From the NCBI RefSeq assembly GCF_036324505.1, contig NC_086367.1:18712578-18776577 (forward strand): a stretch of DNA of 64,000 nt, written 5' to 3'. The notes beneath the pieces were generated by a model, which worked only from the letters and a program-made list of their open reading frames with translations, was not told the DNA's origin and made no database searches. The position numbers and the translations under genes were made by a program. The stretch is from Eleginops maclovinus. Taxonomy: Eukaryota; Chordata; Actinopteri; Perciformes; Eleginopidae. Of the stretch, positions 12,203-24,837 are shown in pieces; the stretch's first letter is position 1, and each line of letters starts with the position of its first letter.

Positions 12203-12317
12203 GCCACAGAATATCGAGCTCGGAGCAACGGGGGGAACCTCCAAAAAGGACAGCAGCAAAATGGAAGACATGACCGTGGAGGAGATGTCCATGAGGGCCA
12301 ACCAAGTGACTGATGAG
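12203..12317 (+). CDS. snap23: snap23 coding exon 1 (with 58 bases of 5' UTR)
   Basis: Acceptor AG at 12201-12202 and donor GT at 12318. The ATG at 12261 follows AGCAAA and is the first ATG of the exon. It encodes residues 1-19 ([19 protein letters not shown]), matching the SNAP23/25 N-terminus. Ends in phase 0. Confidence 0.9.
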
Positions 12318-15300
12318 GTACTGAGTCACACACACACCCACGCACAAACGGACACACGTATCCTTTATTCTATCTTCATCTGTATGCGAGTCAGTATGAA
12401 TCAGTATTTCCAATAGTGATACTTCCTAATGGCAGGAATGTTTGAGAAGTTTCTATGGTAGTGATTCTTACCTTTTTTTTTTTAGGTAACACTTTCTTTT
12501 TAGAGTCAATCATTTCTGACTAATTCTCTTGAACACTTATTAGAAAAAAAACTACAAACAAATCCATTGGTGTAACTGTTAGATGTCAGATTCATCCCTC
12601 TGCAATGCGACATTAGTCCCAACAGTCATATCAATATTCATGAACGTTTAATGTCAATCTAGATCGAAATTAATCCCAATGTTTGGCCAGCGGGAGGAAC
12701 TCAGGGAATACAAAGAAAGGTATTGAATATAATACTGAACCCTGTCCGATCCAGACACGCCATTGCTCCACAAAACTGCTGGTTCTCTCTCTCCTCGACC
12801 TCCATGGTGTTTATATTGTATTACATTTAGTCGATGCACAGAGGATGAACTGAACATGCAAACATTAGGTTTGTCTTGTGCTTTTCTTCAAAGGTAAAAC
12901 CATCCTGACTGTTTATGATTCTGCCAACTTACAAAACACTGTTTCCCTTTTTCTAATTCTGGAAAGGGAGATTTTGGGTGGGATATCCCTTTTGATTGTA
13001 GACAAAAAAGGAGTACTTCACGCATGCTAATTATGGGAAAAACAATCACAAGCAATCAGGACAATGGGATGTTCTTGAGGTTCAGTAAATGATGCGAGAA
13101 TTTATGGGAACAGTTTAAAATTGATCATGATATCTCCAACTGTAAAGCAGCAGCCAGTAGGTGGTTAGCTTAGCTGCTTAGCATAGCACCTAGGAAAGGA
13201 GCGGTAACTGTTAGCCTGGCTCTGAACAAAAGTTGTTTTTTTATCCAAATATAAAACCTCATACAGACATTATAGTATAAAAAAAAATCCCTTAATTGAA
13301 AATGCTCAAGACTATACATTTTGTGATGAACTCTTTTCAGCCATGACCACGTTGAAGGCCGAGCATTTAGGCCTGGCTGTAAAAGCGTCAGTAGGGCAAC
13401 ATAATAACAGGCACATGTAATCCTGGGGTCGCTTAAATATTCAGTAGCATGGAAAGAGCAGAGGGTCGGTAATTGGATTCATTGTGTTCACTGCTGATTA
13501 TTAAGCCACGCATTAATAGGAAGTGCGTGTGTGTGAGGCTTTACGCCCAATTTAGCTTTAGCTCCCTTTTCCCATCTGCGCTTTTGACGCTTTGAATGTT
13601 GTCAGCTATATCCAAGCGTTTTATTATCAAGGAGATAATTGTTTCATCAGCACCCCAGGGCCCCGTATGATCAGCCATCTGATTCAAATGGAGGGAAATG
13701 AATTTACTCTCGCCGGGCTTTTAGCTGCTCTTCATCTTCCTGTAATTCTGACTGTACTAATTGTTTACTTTTTTCTTCTCGACTGCGTTGTTTCTCTCTG
13801 TGTGTTTCTTTTTCCGACTTAACCTCCTTCTCTTTTTCCTTCTTTCGCTGCTGGCATGGCAGGGTCCTTCTGCTAACCCTTCTTCACACTCTTTGGGTAA
13901 CAACTCAGACCTAAAACACTCATAGAATAGCAAGCAGTGTATCAGGGCAGCGATGGATGTAGCTTTAAGATTGTTGTTGGGAGGACTATCTTAAGGCTGT
14001 TTCCATGTCCTGAAGTTAGCAATGGCTTCCACACATTGTGTCAACATTAATTAAAGGCATTGTTTGTGTGTTACTTTCTTATAATTCTGGTATATTGCGG
14101 CCAATTATTACCCCTGATTTGTTTTGGACTCTCTGTGTTAGAATAGCACTTGAATTAAAAAGCATGTCGCCTTCTGGAACCTGAATGAACATCGCCTCGC
14201 TCTGCTTCCATTTAAGCCATCCCAAACAATGATAAAAATACCACACCATTGTCCGTATCTCAAAGATCCGTCCCAGCAACCCAATCTGGGAAATTTGGCT
14301 AAGACGGCAGATTTCAGGCTTAATTAGCCAAGTTTGAGGATTTTTAGAGACATAACTTAATGTTTATCCACCCAAATGATGTTCTGGCAAGACCAACTGA
14401 AACTTGGCTGAGCTCAACACATCCATCTCGCCAATTCCTTGTTTGTCTGTGTCTCAACTCGCTGATTAATGTATTCAGAGCAAACCTAACACAGAGAGAA
14501 GGAAGAATCTGGTCCCTGCTCTCTTGTTAACACTTCATTCGTGACGGGAACAATGGAGTCATGCCCTGAGTCACTTTCGAGCTCTGCTGCTTTGGATGCT
14601 CTGTTGGCCGTACAATTTGCTATTAATAGAGACGCAAAGGCGTAAGCTCACCTGAGCTGACTGCATTCCTGATCAGCAACAACTTTATTTGTCCTTGTCC
14701 TGCTAACTTAACTTTAGTGCTAGCTGCAGACATATTACTTGTGACACAGTTAGAGATTAGTCACGGGAAAAATGGAGCTGTGTCCCAAATACATGCTGAT
14801 TCTAACGAGGTGTAGTATGTAGCGTGTTCTCGCTGGAGAAGGGACGAAATGCAGTAGACTCCAACCAGACATCGGGCACACTAGACATTGATTTTTTTTA
14901 ATGTCCCGTCTACGGCTGAACATTTTTGTTGTCATAAATCTTCTAGAAAAGGGGCTGACACTCACACTGAAAATGCAAGAACTAAAGAATATTGTTCTCA
15001 AAAACTGTAATGAATGTCAGCGTTTTTTTATAATCCATTTTCTGTCGAGCAATTTGCTGATAAATTGAACAAAAGTTTTACCTCCATTAGAGGACTGCTC
15101 ACAACTCACAAAACTAAGCTGCTTTTAAAAAAATATCAAACTAATGAAAATACAAATCTTACCAATATCTTAGAAGACTAATTAGTAACAATTTATAAAC
15201 ATAATGTTCTCTAATTTGGAACAGCCATGTAAGCTCTAGAGCTGAACAAAGTCATTTCTAAATGAATAGAATCGTGTTGAAGTAATAAGCTTTCTTCTGT

Positions 15301-18300
15301 TGTCAGGACTTTCTGCTTCTTACAGGGTAGGAAACTGCTCTGTAAAGTCACTCTAACCAAATTAATGGATGTTTAATTAGATAGTTCCCTGTTGTGGTCT
15401 GATCAAATGAACAACATTATTTCCATGATGGGAAAAGGGCATTGCCAGTTCAGGGAAATGATCTGCACATGTTCCATTTTAACAATGCAATTGCTATTGT
15501 TCGATCAAAGTCTCACACGCACTACTCTCCGGTCAAAGTGCTGCGGAAAAACATCTAATATTAACTTCAAATTGCACAGAACAGAGCAGCCATATCTGCA
15601 TTGTTGTTTCTATATTCATTTATCCAATTACAGCTGCCTATAGGGCTAAATTAAAGTAGTCTAAAAGGCTTTTGGTCTAATACACCTTCCTCACTTTCTT
15701 TTGCGAAAAAGTAGTATACACTGAATGTTGTCCTGCTAACCCACGTTAAAAATAACCTGCCATCTGTTGTTGCCAAGTCTACAAACAATTAGTTTGCAGG
15801 AACTGTTTTATAGATTATTTAGTCTAGAAATATCAGAGAAACCAACATCACACAGTGACCTTAAAAGCTGAAGCGCGATGTTTGTTTTTTAATTGCCATT
15901 TTGGAATCTTTTGATTTGTTTTTATTAAACTTGCTTACTTTGTCTTTTAATATTATTCCCTAAAACCTGCTGTTTATCCATCCACAGTCACTGGAGAGCA
16001 CGCGCAGGATGCTGCAGATGGCGGAGGAGGTGAGACTTTGACTCTGTTACCGACACACGTTCACCTTCCCTGCTGCTGTGTTTGGATCACAGGAGAGTGT
16101 GTGTTAATAATTACCCCCCCATGCATGGCGATTAGGAACATTTTCTAAAATACTTGAATGCTTGAATTACTAACTGTTAACAATTTGATATTCTGATGGT
16201 CATAGCACTTGTGTCAGGGAATGATTGTGGCAACACTTTAATTAATAATAGTCAGTATTTAAATTCTGAACAGACAACTCTTTTTGATTGTGTCCAACCC
16301 TGATTACTTCCATTCTTTATAATGCGTTACTGTCTGTAATCCCTTCATTATTTCTGATCTGTGTGCCTCTTGTGTTTTCAGAGCAAACAGACCGGCATCA
16401 ACACCATCGTGATGTTGAACCAGCAAGGAGGTAGATATATTAAAACACTGCCAGCTTTGATGCAGAGTCCTCTTTTTCTCTGTGGTAATGGTTCATAAAA
16501 AAAACCCGGGAAAACAACAAAAGATTCCTACTCTTTTTTTTTTGCTTGACTAACTCAAAGTAAGTACCAAAAATCATGTGAAAATATACAGACTTTGAAT
16601 CAGATTTCTTTCCTGTTGTTGTTGAATTACCCAGATGCAATTGTGCCACAATACAGATGTCATTCAGATTATATAATTACAGTCAACTTTGAATTTCAAA
16701 GATTTATTGATGAGATTCAAGGCAACAGATTTCCAGTTATTGATTTCTCAGAAACATTTTATTTTCAGTCGGGATCGCACGGCGATGCTTTTCAGGAAGT
16801 CCCCGCTGTAAAGAAATGACAGGGACAAGCATGTTTGAGAATGAAATGCCCAAAGAAACGTTTCATATCTTTCTACCTTGGATAAGACGTATTTTATGCT
16901 TCCTATGTGACTCGAAGCACTCAGAAAAAGAGTCGTTTTAAGTATTAAAAAGCTGTGCTAATAAAGGTGTGTTCTTAACCGTCACCATGCATCACAGTTA
17001 CAGTATAACCGCAGCTCTTGCCTGAAGGAGGCGGCATTTAAATTAAATAGGACATATTTGAGTTTGAGTGTGCGTAAGTACTGCACAGAAGGATCAAGGA
17101 AATAAATTGTTATTTGTAGTCATTTATGAGATGTGCATCCTATACTAGTGTTTATGTATGCTCTCTCAGGGCGATTCTTCTATATCTGTGCAAAATGGTG
17201 TTTTGTTTGATACCTTTTACATTTCTATTAGCTTTAAGTGTAAGTACTGTCCAATATATGGGTTCCTTCTTTTTGAAATGTGCGTTATTTTATTGTATTT
17301 ATCCCTTTTTGTTGCTTGTACAATAACCCAATTAAGGAATCCTCACAGCGACAATTATAGTCTAATTGAATCCATTCTAGAAACGGATAGGTAAAGGTGA
17401 TGGTCAAAACAAAGTCAAGAATAAGAGACTCCTGCTGTATAAAATGTACCTAGCTACTGTACAGAGGAAGAGTGTGACATGGTGTGTGTGCCTGTGTGTT
17501 TCAGAGCAGCTGAGGAATGTGGACAAGGGCATGGACCAAATCAACCAGGACATGAGGCAGGCGGAGAGAAACCTGACCGACCTCTCCAAGTGCTGCGGGA
17601 TCTGTGTGTGTCCCTGTGACAGGTACACCGAGCGGCTGAGCCTCTCCGTCGCTGCTCCGTGTTTTCAGGCTGTGCTCCACTCTCTGTGTGCTGTGCTTTT
17701 ATTTGTCAGGAGAGTTTATGGCACAGCTATGTGGCTGGCTTGTGTTTGATCCTCACATCGAGGATCAATATGGAGCAAACAGACAGGAAGAGCTGTTTGA
17801 AACATGAGTATTTGCTTCTTTTATACCTCATGTGAAGTGGAAGGGCCTTTTTTCTTTTAGATGTAGAAATACCATTTATCTTTTCCATTGACAACGTTAA
17901 CTGACTCACTATTGGAGCACTTCTCCAGCTTGTTTAGGCGAGAAACTCCTGGTTAAACCAACTATGTTACACCCTTTTTTGACTATTTCATTAAAAGCCA
18001 AAAGTACCGGCTCGTGAGCAAAAATATTGGGAGATTTGTGACCTCAAATCCTCCTCAGGGCAGCTGCTGATAGTTACAGATTATGGTGATGATAAAACTG
18101 ATTATACAGTCAGATTTATTCTCTTTTGGACACTGGATTATCTTTGGATGAATTTAGTAACTGGCCCTTTGTTGTTGTGCTCCCAGCTCCAACAACAATG
18201 TGCTTTTGAAATCTCTCTTTCTTTGATTGGCTCCTTTGCCTGGAGCACTCTCCATAGCAACAGCTGCCAATGCTCATGGGTATTAGGGTATTTAAAGCCG

Positions 18301-19988
18301 TCCAACACACAAAACTAAAGTTGGATGCATTTCCATAAAGGTATGGGATCGTTCCATCATCTTTGGAAGTCCTGAAGTGGGGAAGCGAACTGGTAAAACA
18401 ACATTTCAGGAACCAGCATCCTCTCTGTCCTCACAACTCTTATCATGGGACCAAACGCCTCCCTGAATCCCCTCTGATCTGTCAGTGTGATGTTGACATG
18501 ATCACAGCATGAGCAGCGAGTGTGACATGGAGAGAAGATTTACACGTTCGCTTGTCAAATGTTTTGTTTTATTGGCGAAAGATGCCGTGTACAATCTGTG
18601 AGCGTTCCCGGCGGTTTATGACTGCGTACAGGATGTGATAGATGACAGGTGTGCTGTTCTGTGCTTAGCATACCTAAACCCCCCTCCATCAATATGCGCT
18701 GTCAGTGTGTGTGTATAGTGAGATTATATTTGGTTCTAAACATGGAAAAAAAATCTCCCCAAAATGCTTTCACATTCGGGAAGAGGATTCTTTGATGAGT
18801 ACCATAAGATAAGGTAGGGGATCTATTTTAACTGCCTGTGTGTGACTGTAGTAAGTAGCTTTGTAGTCGCTTATTTGGAGAGCCATGTGGTTGACACCAG
18901 CTTCTAGGTTTTATTTAAACTACTCTGGATATCCTGGTTTATATTGACTTTCTGTTTCTCCTCCAGGGTGTCGTCCATCGAGAACGACTCAAAGTACAAG
19001 CACACATGGGGTCTTAGAGGAGCCGACAACGACTCCGACGGATCAAAAGTCGTCTCGAGTCAGCCCTCGGCCGTCCGCAACGGGCAGGCTGGCCAGAACA
19101 ACGCCTCGGCGCTCTCAGACCCCTACATCAAGAGGTGGGGCCTCCACCTTGATGCTGCCAGTGGCATGTTGTAAATGTTGAATTTCACAATTGACACATT
19201 TAGACGCATCTCTTTACATCCACAGGATAACCAATGATGCACGTGAGGACGAGATGGAGGAGAATCTGACGCGGTCGGCAGCATCCTTGGCAACCTGAAG
19301 AACATGGCTACGGACATGGGCAACGAGATAGACAAGCAGAACAAACACATCGACAACATCAACGAAAAGGTGGGACATTAATGATATTTCAAATGTTTGC
19401 TGGGCCTCAGGTTTCCATGCATTAGTCATCCTTAACTTTTTTTTAAAGAATTGGTTCAAGGGGAAGGAGAACCATTCACATGTGTATTCTGTGAGACTTC
19501 CACTTCCTATTTAACTAGTTAATGCAAGTTAAAGGGACCCTGTGGAGCTGTTGAGTGAATGATAAGTTACATTCAGGGCTGCTCACTGAACTAAATACAT
19601 GTTTTAGGCATTTGAAGAGCTATTTTTTTCCTATGAGTCTGAATCCCTATTATTGTCGATGTTTACTTCATAGAAGTCTTTGTTGGCTGCAGTTCATCTT
19701 GGTGAATTACTGCCTCCTGTATATCAGTGTGAAACTATTCCACATACACAGGACAAACACACTCTTTTAAAACCAGCTAAATGGCATCAGAGTTTAAACA
19801 CTCCCCTGGGAACCTTTAAGTGTTTAAAAGGTAGGTAAAGTCAGTGAGTTTGTGTATGAAAGAGAGTGGTTTAATACTGGAATAGCAACCAATTCATCAT
19901 CTGTTTCTTCTCTTTCTTCCTCCAGGCGGACATGAACAGGCATCGTATCGAGGAAGCGAACCAGAGAGCCAACAAGCTCATCAAGTAG
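12261..19988 (+). CDS. snap23: SNAP23, t-SNARE of plasma-membrane fusion (spliced; frameshift in coding exon 6)
   Basis: Exons: 12261-12317, 15988-16029, 16382-16430, 17505-17622, 18967-19134, 19226-19369, 19926-19988. All introns are GT-AG and all phases agree once one lost base in 19226-19369 is allowed, giving about 213 residues (human SNAP23 has 211). Role (family knowledge): supplies two SNARE helices that pair with a syntaxin and a VAMP for regulated exocytosis outside neurons. Visible: N-terminal SNARE helix with zero-layer Gln48 (NQQGEQL), the cysteine cluster CCGICVCPC (Cys79, 80, 83, 85, 87) for palmitoylation, a Ser/Asn/Gly-rich linker, and a second helix ([14 protein letters not shown] ... 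[14 protein letters not shown], zero-layer Gln about 183) ending in ANKLIK. CCG rather than FCG at the cysteine cluster favours SNAP23 over SNAP25. As sequenced, translation stops at TGA 19296-19298 after about 168 residues, removing most of helix 2. Confidence 0.9.
12318..15987 (+). other. snap23: snap23 intron 2
   Basis: 3.7 kb with no exon. The stretch 13,340-13,720 looks unique and compositionally distinct (balanced GC, TAAT cores), so it could be regulatory. Nothing firm is visible. Confidence 0.4.
15988..16029 (+). CDS. snap23: snap23 coding exon 2
   Basis: 42-base micro-exon encoding [14 protein letters not shown] (residues 20-33) of the first SNARE helix. Phase 0 at both ends, donor GTGAGA. 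Confidence 0.92.
16382..16430 (+). CDS. snap23: snap23 coding exon 3
   Basis: 49 bases encoding [16 protein letters not shown] and the first base of Glu50. Contains the zero-layer Gln48. Donor GTAGAT. Confidence 0.92.
17505..17622 (+). CDS. snap23: snap23 coding exon 4 (end of helix 1 and cysteine cluster)
   Basis: Encodes residues 50-88 plus two bases of Arg89: the end of the first SNARE helix ([19 protein letters not shown]) and the palmitoylated CCGICVCPC cluster. The donor GTACAC splits an Arg codon. Confidence 0.93.
18967..19134 (+). CDS. snap23: snap23 coding exon 5 (linker)
   Basis: Encodes residues 89-144: the flexible linker ([18 protein letters not shown], then Ser/Asn/Gly-rich) into the conserved SDPYIKR that opens helix 2. 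Donor GTGGGG. Confidence 0.92.
19226..19369 (+). CDS. snap23: snap23 coding exon 6 (second SNARE helix; one-base deletion)
   Basis: Opens in frame with [15 protein letters not shown], then loses one base between 19271 and 19275. The downstream bases encode the expected [19 protein letters not shown] only in the +1 frame. The exon is 144 bases where phase requires 145. The unrepaired frame stops at 19296-19298. Confidence 0.88.
19926..19988 (+). CDS. snap23: snap23 coding exon 7 (C-terminus)
   Basis: Encodes [20 protein letters not shown] and TAG (19986-19988), matching the SNAP23/25 C-terminus. Confidence 0.93.
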   Translation, partial: ADMNRHRIEEANQRANKLIK

Positions 19989-20605
19989 ACGAGGAGCGCT
20001 TCTTCCAGTTTATACTATCAACCTCCAGCCTCTGTCGCCACACCCATACACGCATTGCACACTCACGCACATGCACAAAAAAAAAAAGGAATTCCGTCGG
20101 GTAGAATATCTTTGCCAGCTGTGACATTTCTGCAGTTTCTAAATCAGCCACCACCAACATAATCTTTGACACATTTATTTATAGTCATGCTGGACTTTGA
20201 GAGGCATGAGGGCATCAGACGCCACCCAGAGAGGAAGTGACTGCCTGCCTATCACTGCTGCTCATATCATATCTCACAGAAAGGGAAGTAGCACAGGTCC
20301 GCTGCTTCTCTTTCTTCTTCGCCCTTTTTCTTAAAGTTAAGAACTGTCTCTCTCTCTGTCGATGTGTGTGTTTGTGTGTGTGTGGATGAGTTCCTGGATA
20401 AATGCTCATACTCCGTCTTTAATATACAGCCCGTGTCACCCTAATGATCCCCATCTGGTTTAATCATAAACGTACTCAAAATCTCATTGGTTAAGTGTGT
20501 AATAGAGTGTAATGTATCATGTGTAATAGATTCGAGATGATCTGCTTATTTAATTATTCTTCATGGAGCAGAAATGACTTGTGAATAAAGCTGTTGTTTT
20601 GTAAA
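19989..20605 (+). other. snap23: snap23 3' UTR
   Basis: No coding. Contains a short A-run at about 20079-20089 and a TG patch at about 20365-20382. Ends just after the poly(A) signal. Confidence 0.7.
20584..20589 (+). terminator. snap23: snap23 polyadenylation signal AATAAA
   Basis: Canonical hexamer about 600 bases past the stop, followed within 25 bases by a T/GT-rich stretch (TGTTGTTTTG, TTTGTTCTC). Confidence 0.75.
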
Positions 20606-22224
20606 CACTTTGTTCTCATGTCATTTTAAGCCGTTTCAGACGTAAAAGCTATTTAAAAAATATATTAAATGTTGTGCTTTTGAGAGAGTCATGGCAAATC
20701 CTTTCACGCTGGATTCCAAAGCACCTGCCCCCGAATGAAAGCAGTTTTTAAATGTTTCTGACTGGTGGGAAGGTCGTTGTCACTTTTTGTGAGAAAGTTG
20801 TGAGGCGGTGAACTGGAGTTAGAAATGTAATATATACTAGTAATTACTTTTCCTTCAAATGTGAAGGAGGGTCAGTAAGCATCACGGGAAATATTCATCA
20901 GGAACTCTTCCTAAGCATCTAGTTTATTTTATAATAAACTAAATATGTGACTCATGACAGTGATCAGTGGATGGACTGCTGTTCTTCATATTTAGTGTCT
21001 CCTGCGGTTTCTCCCTCTGATGTAAATACTGAAACATATTGTAGCTGTTTATATTAATTTCCTACAGTCATTCTCTTAATCTAATTTCATTTTTCTTTCC
21101 TCCCTTCCTCCTGGCTAATGGAGATTTATAGCACCCAGGAGGAGATTTAACTTCCTATGCAGGGTTCCTAAACAGGTCTGGAAAATGAATATCCTCAGGT
21201 ATCATAATTGAACAGTTTGTAAAAGTAAGAAAATAAACGTCCAGTTCTAAAACACACGGCTATGCATCTTTAGATCGGCTATTACTTCTCATATAAGCTC
21301 ACAAGGCTGTCATTTGCAGGGGTGTTATCATAATAAAAACCTTAAATGTAAGACATTTTATTTGGGAAATATAACTGCAGGAACCTGTTGATGCCTTTAC
21401 AGGTGATCCACGGTTGTGTTGTAACAGCCGCTGTATCACAAACAGCTACTCTTGCATCTGTTATGTAAATAGCCAGTTTTTCTCAGCACAACTGCGGTGA
21501 AATGATAATCTTATGATGGAAAGCATAATTTAGTTTTGTCAAATCCGTAGCCAGGCTGAGAAATTACCGCTGGCAGCAAGATGCAAAGGTATACATTTTA
21601 AATGAACGATGTTTAGGGGGGGGGGGACGTAGAAGCAGAATAAGTCCTGACGGGCTCTGTTAAGGCCTCACTGTGAGAAATTGGCTAAAGATAAAGTAAT
21701 ACTCGACAGTGCAAATATCTCTCGGGGTGCATCTTCTGGCTTATTTGTTTTGAAGCGAAATGATAATTTATATGCTCTGCTGCGGGCATACACCTATCAA
21801 GTGTGTGAGGAGGAAGATGGACTTATTCAGGGCTTTGTGTTGCTGTAAGTGTTCGGCCTGTAACTTGTCAGCTGAGATCTAATTAGAGCAGCCCGAAGCG
21901 GACTCGCTGTCTCCAGGCTGTTTATTCATTGTTTTACCAACAGCCACTGGAATGTAAATCCTCCGTTTTGTCCATTTCTGAATATGTTCACATGCAGCTC
22001 GTCTTATCTGAAATTAGCTTGGTTAACAGATAAAAAATGCCTCTTGTTTCACACCTGCCTTGTTTGTATTCAATAAATGTATTCTGAAATTCATTTTATT
22101 ACACCTTGTTTGTATTAACATTTAGAATGAAATCCGTTTTCATTAAGAAGCGGCAAACTGTGGACATGAATGTTAAAACTCAAAAAAAGGGGACGGTCAA
22201 ATAAACCCAAGTGCGTGTCGTTTC
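20606..22224. other. Spacer between the convergent snap23 and sptb 3' ends
   Basis: No gene seen. AT-rich unique sequence with a G-run at about 21617-21627. The stretch 21,540-21,900 looks non-repetitive, but I can assign no function. Confidence 0.4.
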
Positions 22225-24642
22225 AAGGAGTTTATTTTAAAGTTTATTCTCTCAAAATGTATTCGATATTTCCAACATGTTTGGATATTTTACATAGCTA
22301 GAGAGTACAAAATGCAGATTAAAAACCACTGAACAGAAAAGGCAGGAGTGGAGGAATAAAAGTGGATGGAGGAGGTGACGGAGTAGGAAGTGTCAGAATC
22401 TGAGTTACTGTAGATAGTGACAGATTAAAACAAGACCTGGTACAAGTGATGCAAGTTTCCCATTACATTTCAAGGTGCGTTTATAACAGAAATGGGAGTA
22501 CTGGTATTAGTAGCACAACTGATCTTCCTCTGGCCCTCTACACATGGGAACAGGTCTCTATTTCCTGTTTAGACGGCCACAAGAACATCATCAATGTACA
22601 TGTTTTGGACAGAGATCATTGTGATGCTACCATATTTCCTCTGGAGCTGAACAGTCTCATTTATCTTTCTTCACCATCATTCCTTTGAGGTCACTTGAGT
22701 TGGGTCATAGTTCAGGGACAGAGCCCAAAGTACAAGGCAAGACGGCAGTAGGAGAGTGTGTGTGTGACAAATGGACATCTATAAATGCAGTTTCACGTAC
22801 TGTACATACTCTGTATTCCCTGTGTATGCATAATGATAAGAATTTCTTATCCTATAATGGCTTTATTGTGGAAACGTACCTAATTCTCCCTTCCTTACTC
22901 CTCCTCCTTTACATTCATTTTAAAGACACATTCCCTCAGCTCCACACTGCTACTGTTTGATCATCGCTTCCGGTAGAGAGCATGCCTGGTCCTGTTGTGT
23001 GGTTTGGAAAAGCAGTCGAGATTCATCCGACCTACAGCTTGTCCTGGACTTTGGCTTGTAATGGAAAAACCTTTTTGAATAATGGCTCCTTTTCCGCCCT
23101 AACAAAAGCAACTGGTTTAAATGGCTTTAAATTGACCCACAACATTTTCTGGCAAGTAAGATGTTGTTCTGTGAGATCAGAGGGGTGTTTCATAAAGATA
23201 GCAAATTAAAACGTGGTTATTTTGGCAAGCAAGGCTTTCTAAAATGAGCTTTAAATAAGTCCGACTGTGGGTTCCTTTTCAGGCCAAATGAGCAGTTGAC
23301 GCAAAACTGAAGCGTCAAAAGTCATTTACTAGTTATTTCAGAATCCAAGAAGAAGAAAATGCTAATTATCTGTGCTATTTAATTACTGGCTGAGGTCTTG
23401 ATGTATCATTAAAAGTTTTTTAGCAACTTTACATTCCTTTTTAGGACTTTGTTTTTAACAAACATCACACGACTTGAACAGGATGTGTACCCGTCAACTC
23501 AGGACTGGAAATAAAACACTGTATGGCAGTGGTTTGTTGTGTTTAATATGTGTGTTTCTCAGTGCAAGTTTTCTTTGGGTATGTTTGTCAGAATAAAACA
23601 GGCTTCACTTTCCATAATACCATGTCCTATGGAACACCCCTCAGAATACATTTCCATGTGTGACCTTACAAACCAAAGTCGAAGACAAAAAAGGCGGGTC
23701 AAGTTGCTCTTGACTGAAGGTTCAAGAATATCACAATAGCACCATATCAAACTATTGTAAAACATACTTCATGCATCTGTAGATATATATATACTGTATA
23801 TATGAATAGATATGAAATTTAGGGTTCAATACACAAGTGTTGAATATATTTCAAGTTCACAGAAATAACTACTGCCACAGTTCAGCTGAGAATACAACCG
23901 GACCAGATCTGTATTCAGAGCCGGCCGATCGTGGCGCCTCACGACTGCTCGTACGTCCTCAATTAAAAATCTCAACAGTCAGCCTCCTCACAGTGCATAG
24001 AGCATTTACTTTGCATGCCTGCAGTTACACTAAGTGTGTGTGTGTGTGTGCACTGTACAGCACTACGTTCAGCTCGTCACCAAGTCCTCACAACGCATTT
24101 ACAAAGCTTTTTAAAGCCCGTTAAACTCACTCTGCTTCTGGCTTTAGTGCTCCAAATTCAAACAGCACAGTATTACAGTTCACAACCATTGTATAAGGCA
24201 GGATAATTGAAGCACTCCTCAGTACTCTTCAGTCACCCTTTGTTCATTACAGGCCTTCAATTTGCACATGGCTATATCAAATCATGCCTAACTGAAGCAA
24301 AGAAAATTGCAGCAAAAGCAACGAAACAAAGGTTTAACAAACATTCTTTGGTTGAGTGTAAAAGGAGCATTCCTGTGCTTTAATTGAATTGCTTTGAATT
24401 TGGCATTTTGTTATAAAGAACACAAAGAGAAAAGTGGACCTTGGCAACAGAACATTTGCTTAGATACAAGCAAAATAGTGATGGCTTTAACCTCGACTAC
24501 AAGAATCCTCGCTAAATAATATAAAAAATCTAGTGATTAAAAAGCTGGCTTCGACTGATTGTACACAAATACTACTTTCTCTTTCCAGGTTGCCATGACA
24601 ACCCCCACCCCCCCCTCGTCCCTTTGGCCTCCCCATCTTCGT
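22225..24642 (-). other. sptb: Probable sptb 3' UTR
   Basis: Follows the sptb TAA at 24643-24645. Candidate minus-strand AATAAA signals (TTTATT on the + strand) lie at 22862-22867, 22243-22248 and 22231-22236, giving a 3' UTR of about 1.8 or 2.4 kb. No coding sequence is recognisable. Which signal is used cannot be decided from sequence. Confidence 0.4.
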
Positions 24643-24837
24643 TTACTTCTTCTTGCCAGCGCGACTGAACATCTTTTCTTTTTTGGTGGAGCTGGGCTCG
24701 GGGAGGGCAGTTGAGGAGGAGGGAGGGGGCAGGCTGTGGGTTCTGGACCCCGAGGGCCCCGACTCCTCCTCCTCCTCCTCCTCTGCCAGGGGCTGAACGG
24801 CCTCCTTCATAGCCTGGCTCCAACGATCGAGCTCCTC
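24643..24837 (-). CDS. sptb: sptb coding exon 36 (end of PH domain and C-terminus)
   Basis: Opens with [14 protein letters not shown], the last PH helix, then six Glu, a Ser/Pro-rich stretch, and the basic tail [13 protein letters not shown] before TAA. The tail corresponds to the FSLFGKKK end of SPTBN1. Acceptor AG at 24838-24839. Confidence 0.92.
   Translation of the reverse strand, partial: EELDRWSQAMKEAVQPLAEEEEEEESGPSGSRTHSLPPPSSSTALPEPSSTKKEKMFSRAGKKK

Noticed and set aside
12261..19988. SNAP25 instead of SNAP23
   Set aside because: The CC-G-I-C-V-C-P-C cluster with five cysteines at 79-87, and a 213-residue length, fit SNAP23. SNAP25 has a Phe before the first cysteine and four cysteines at 85-92.
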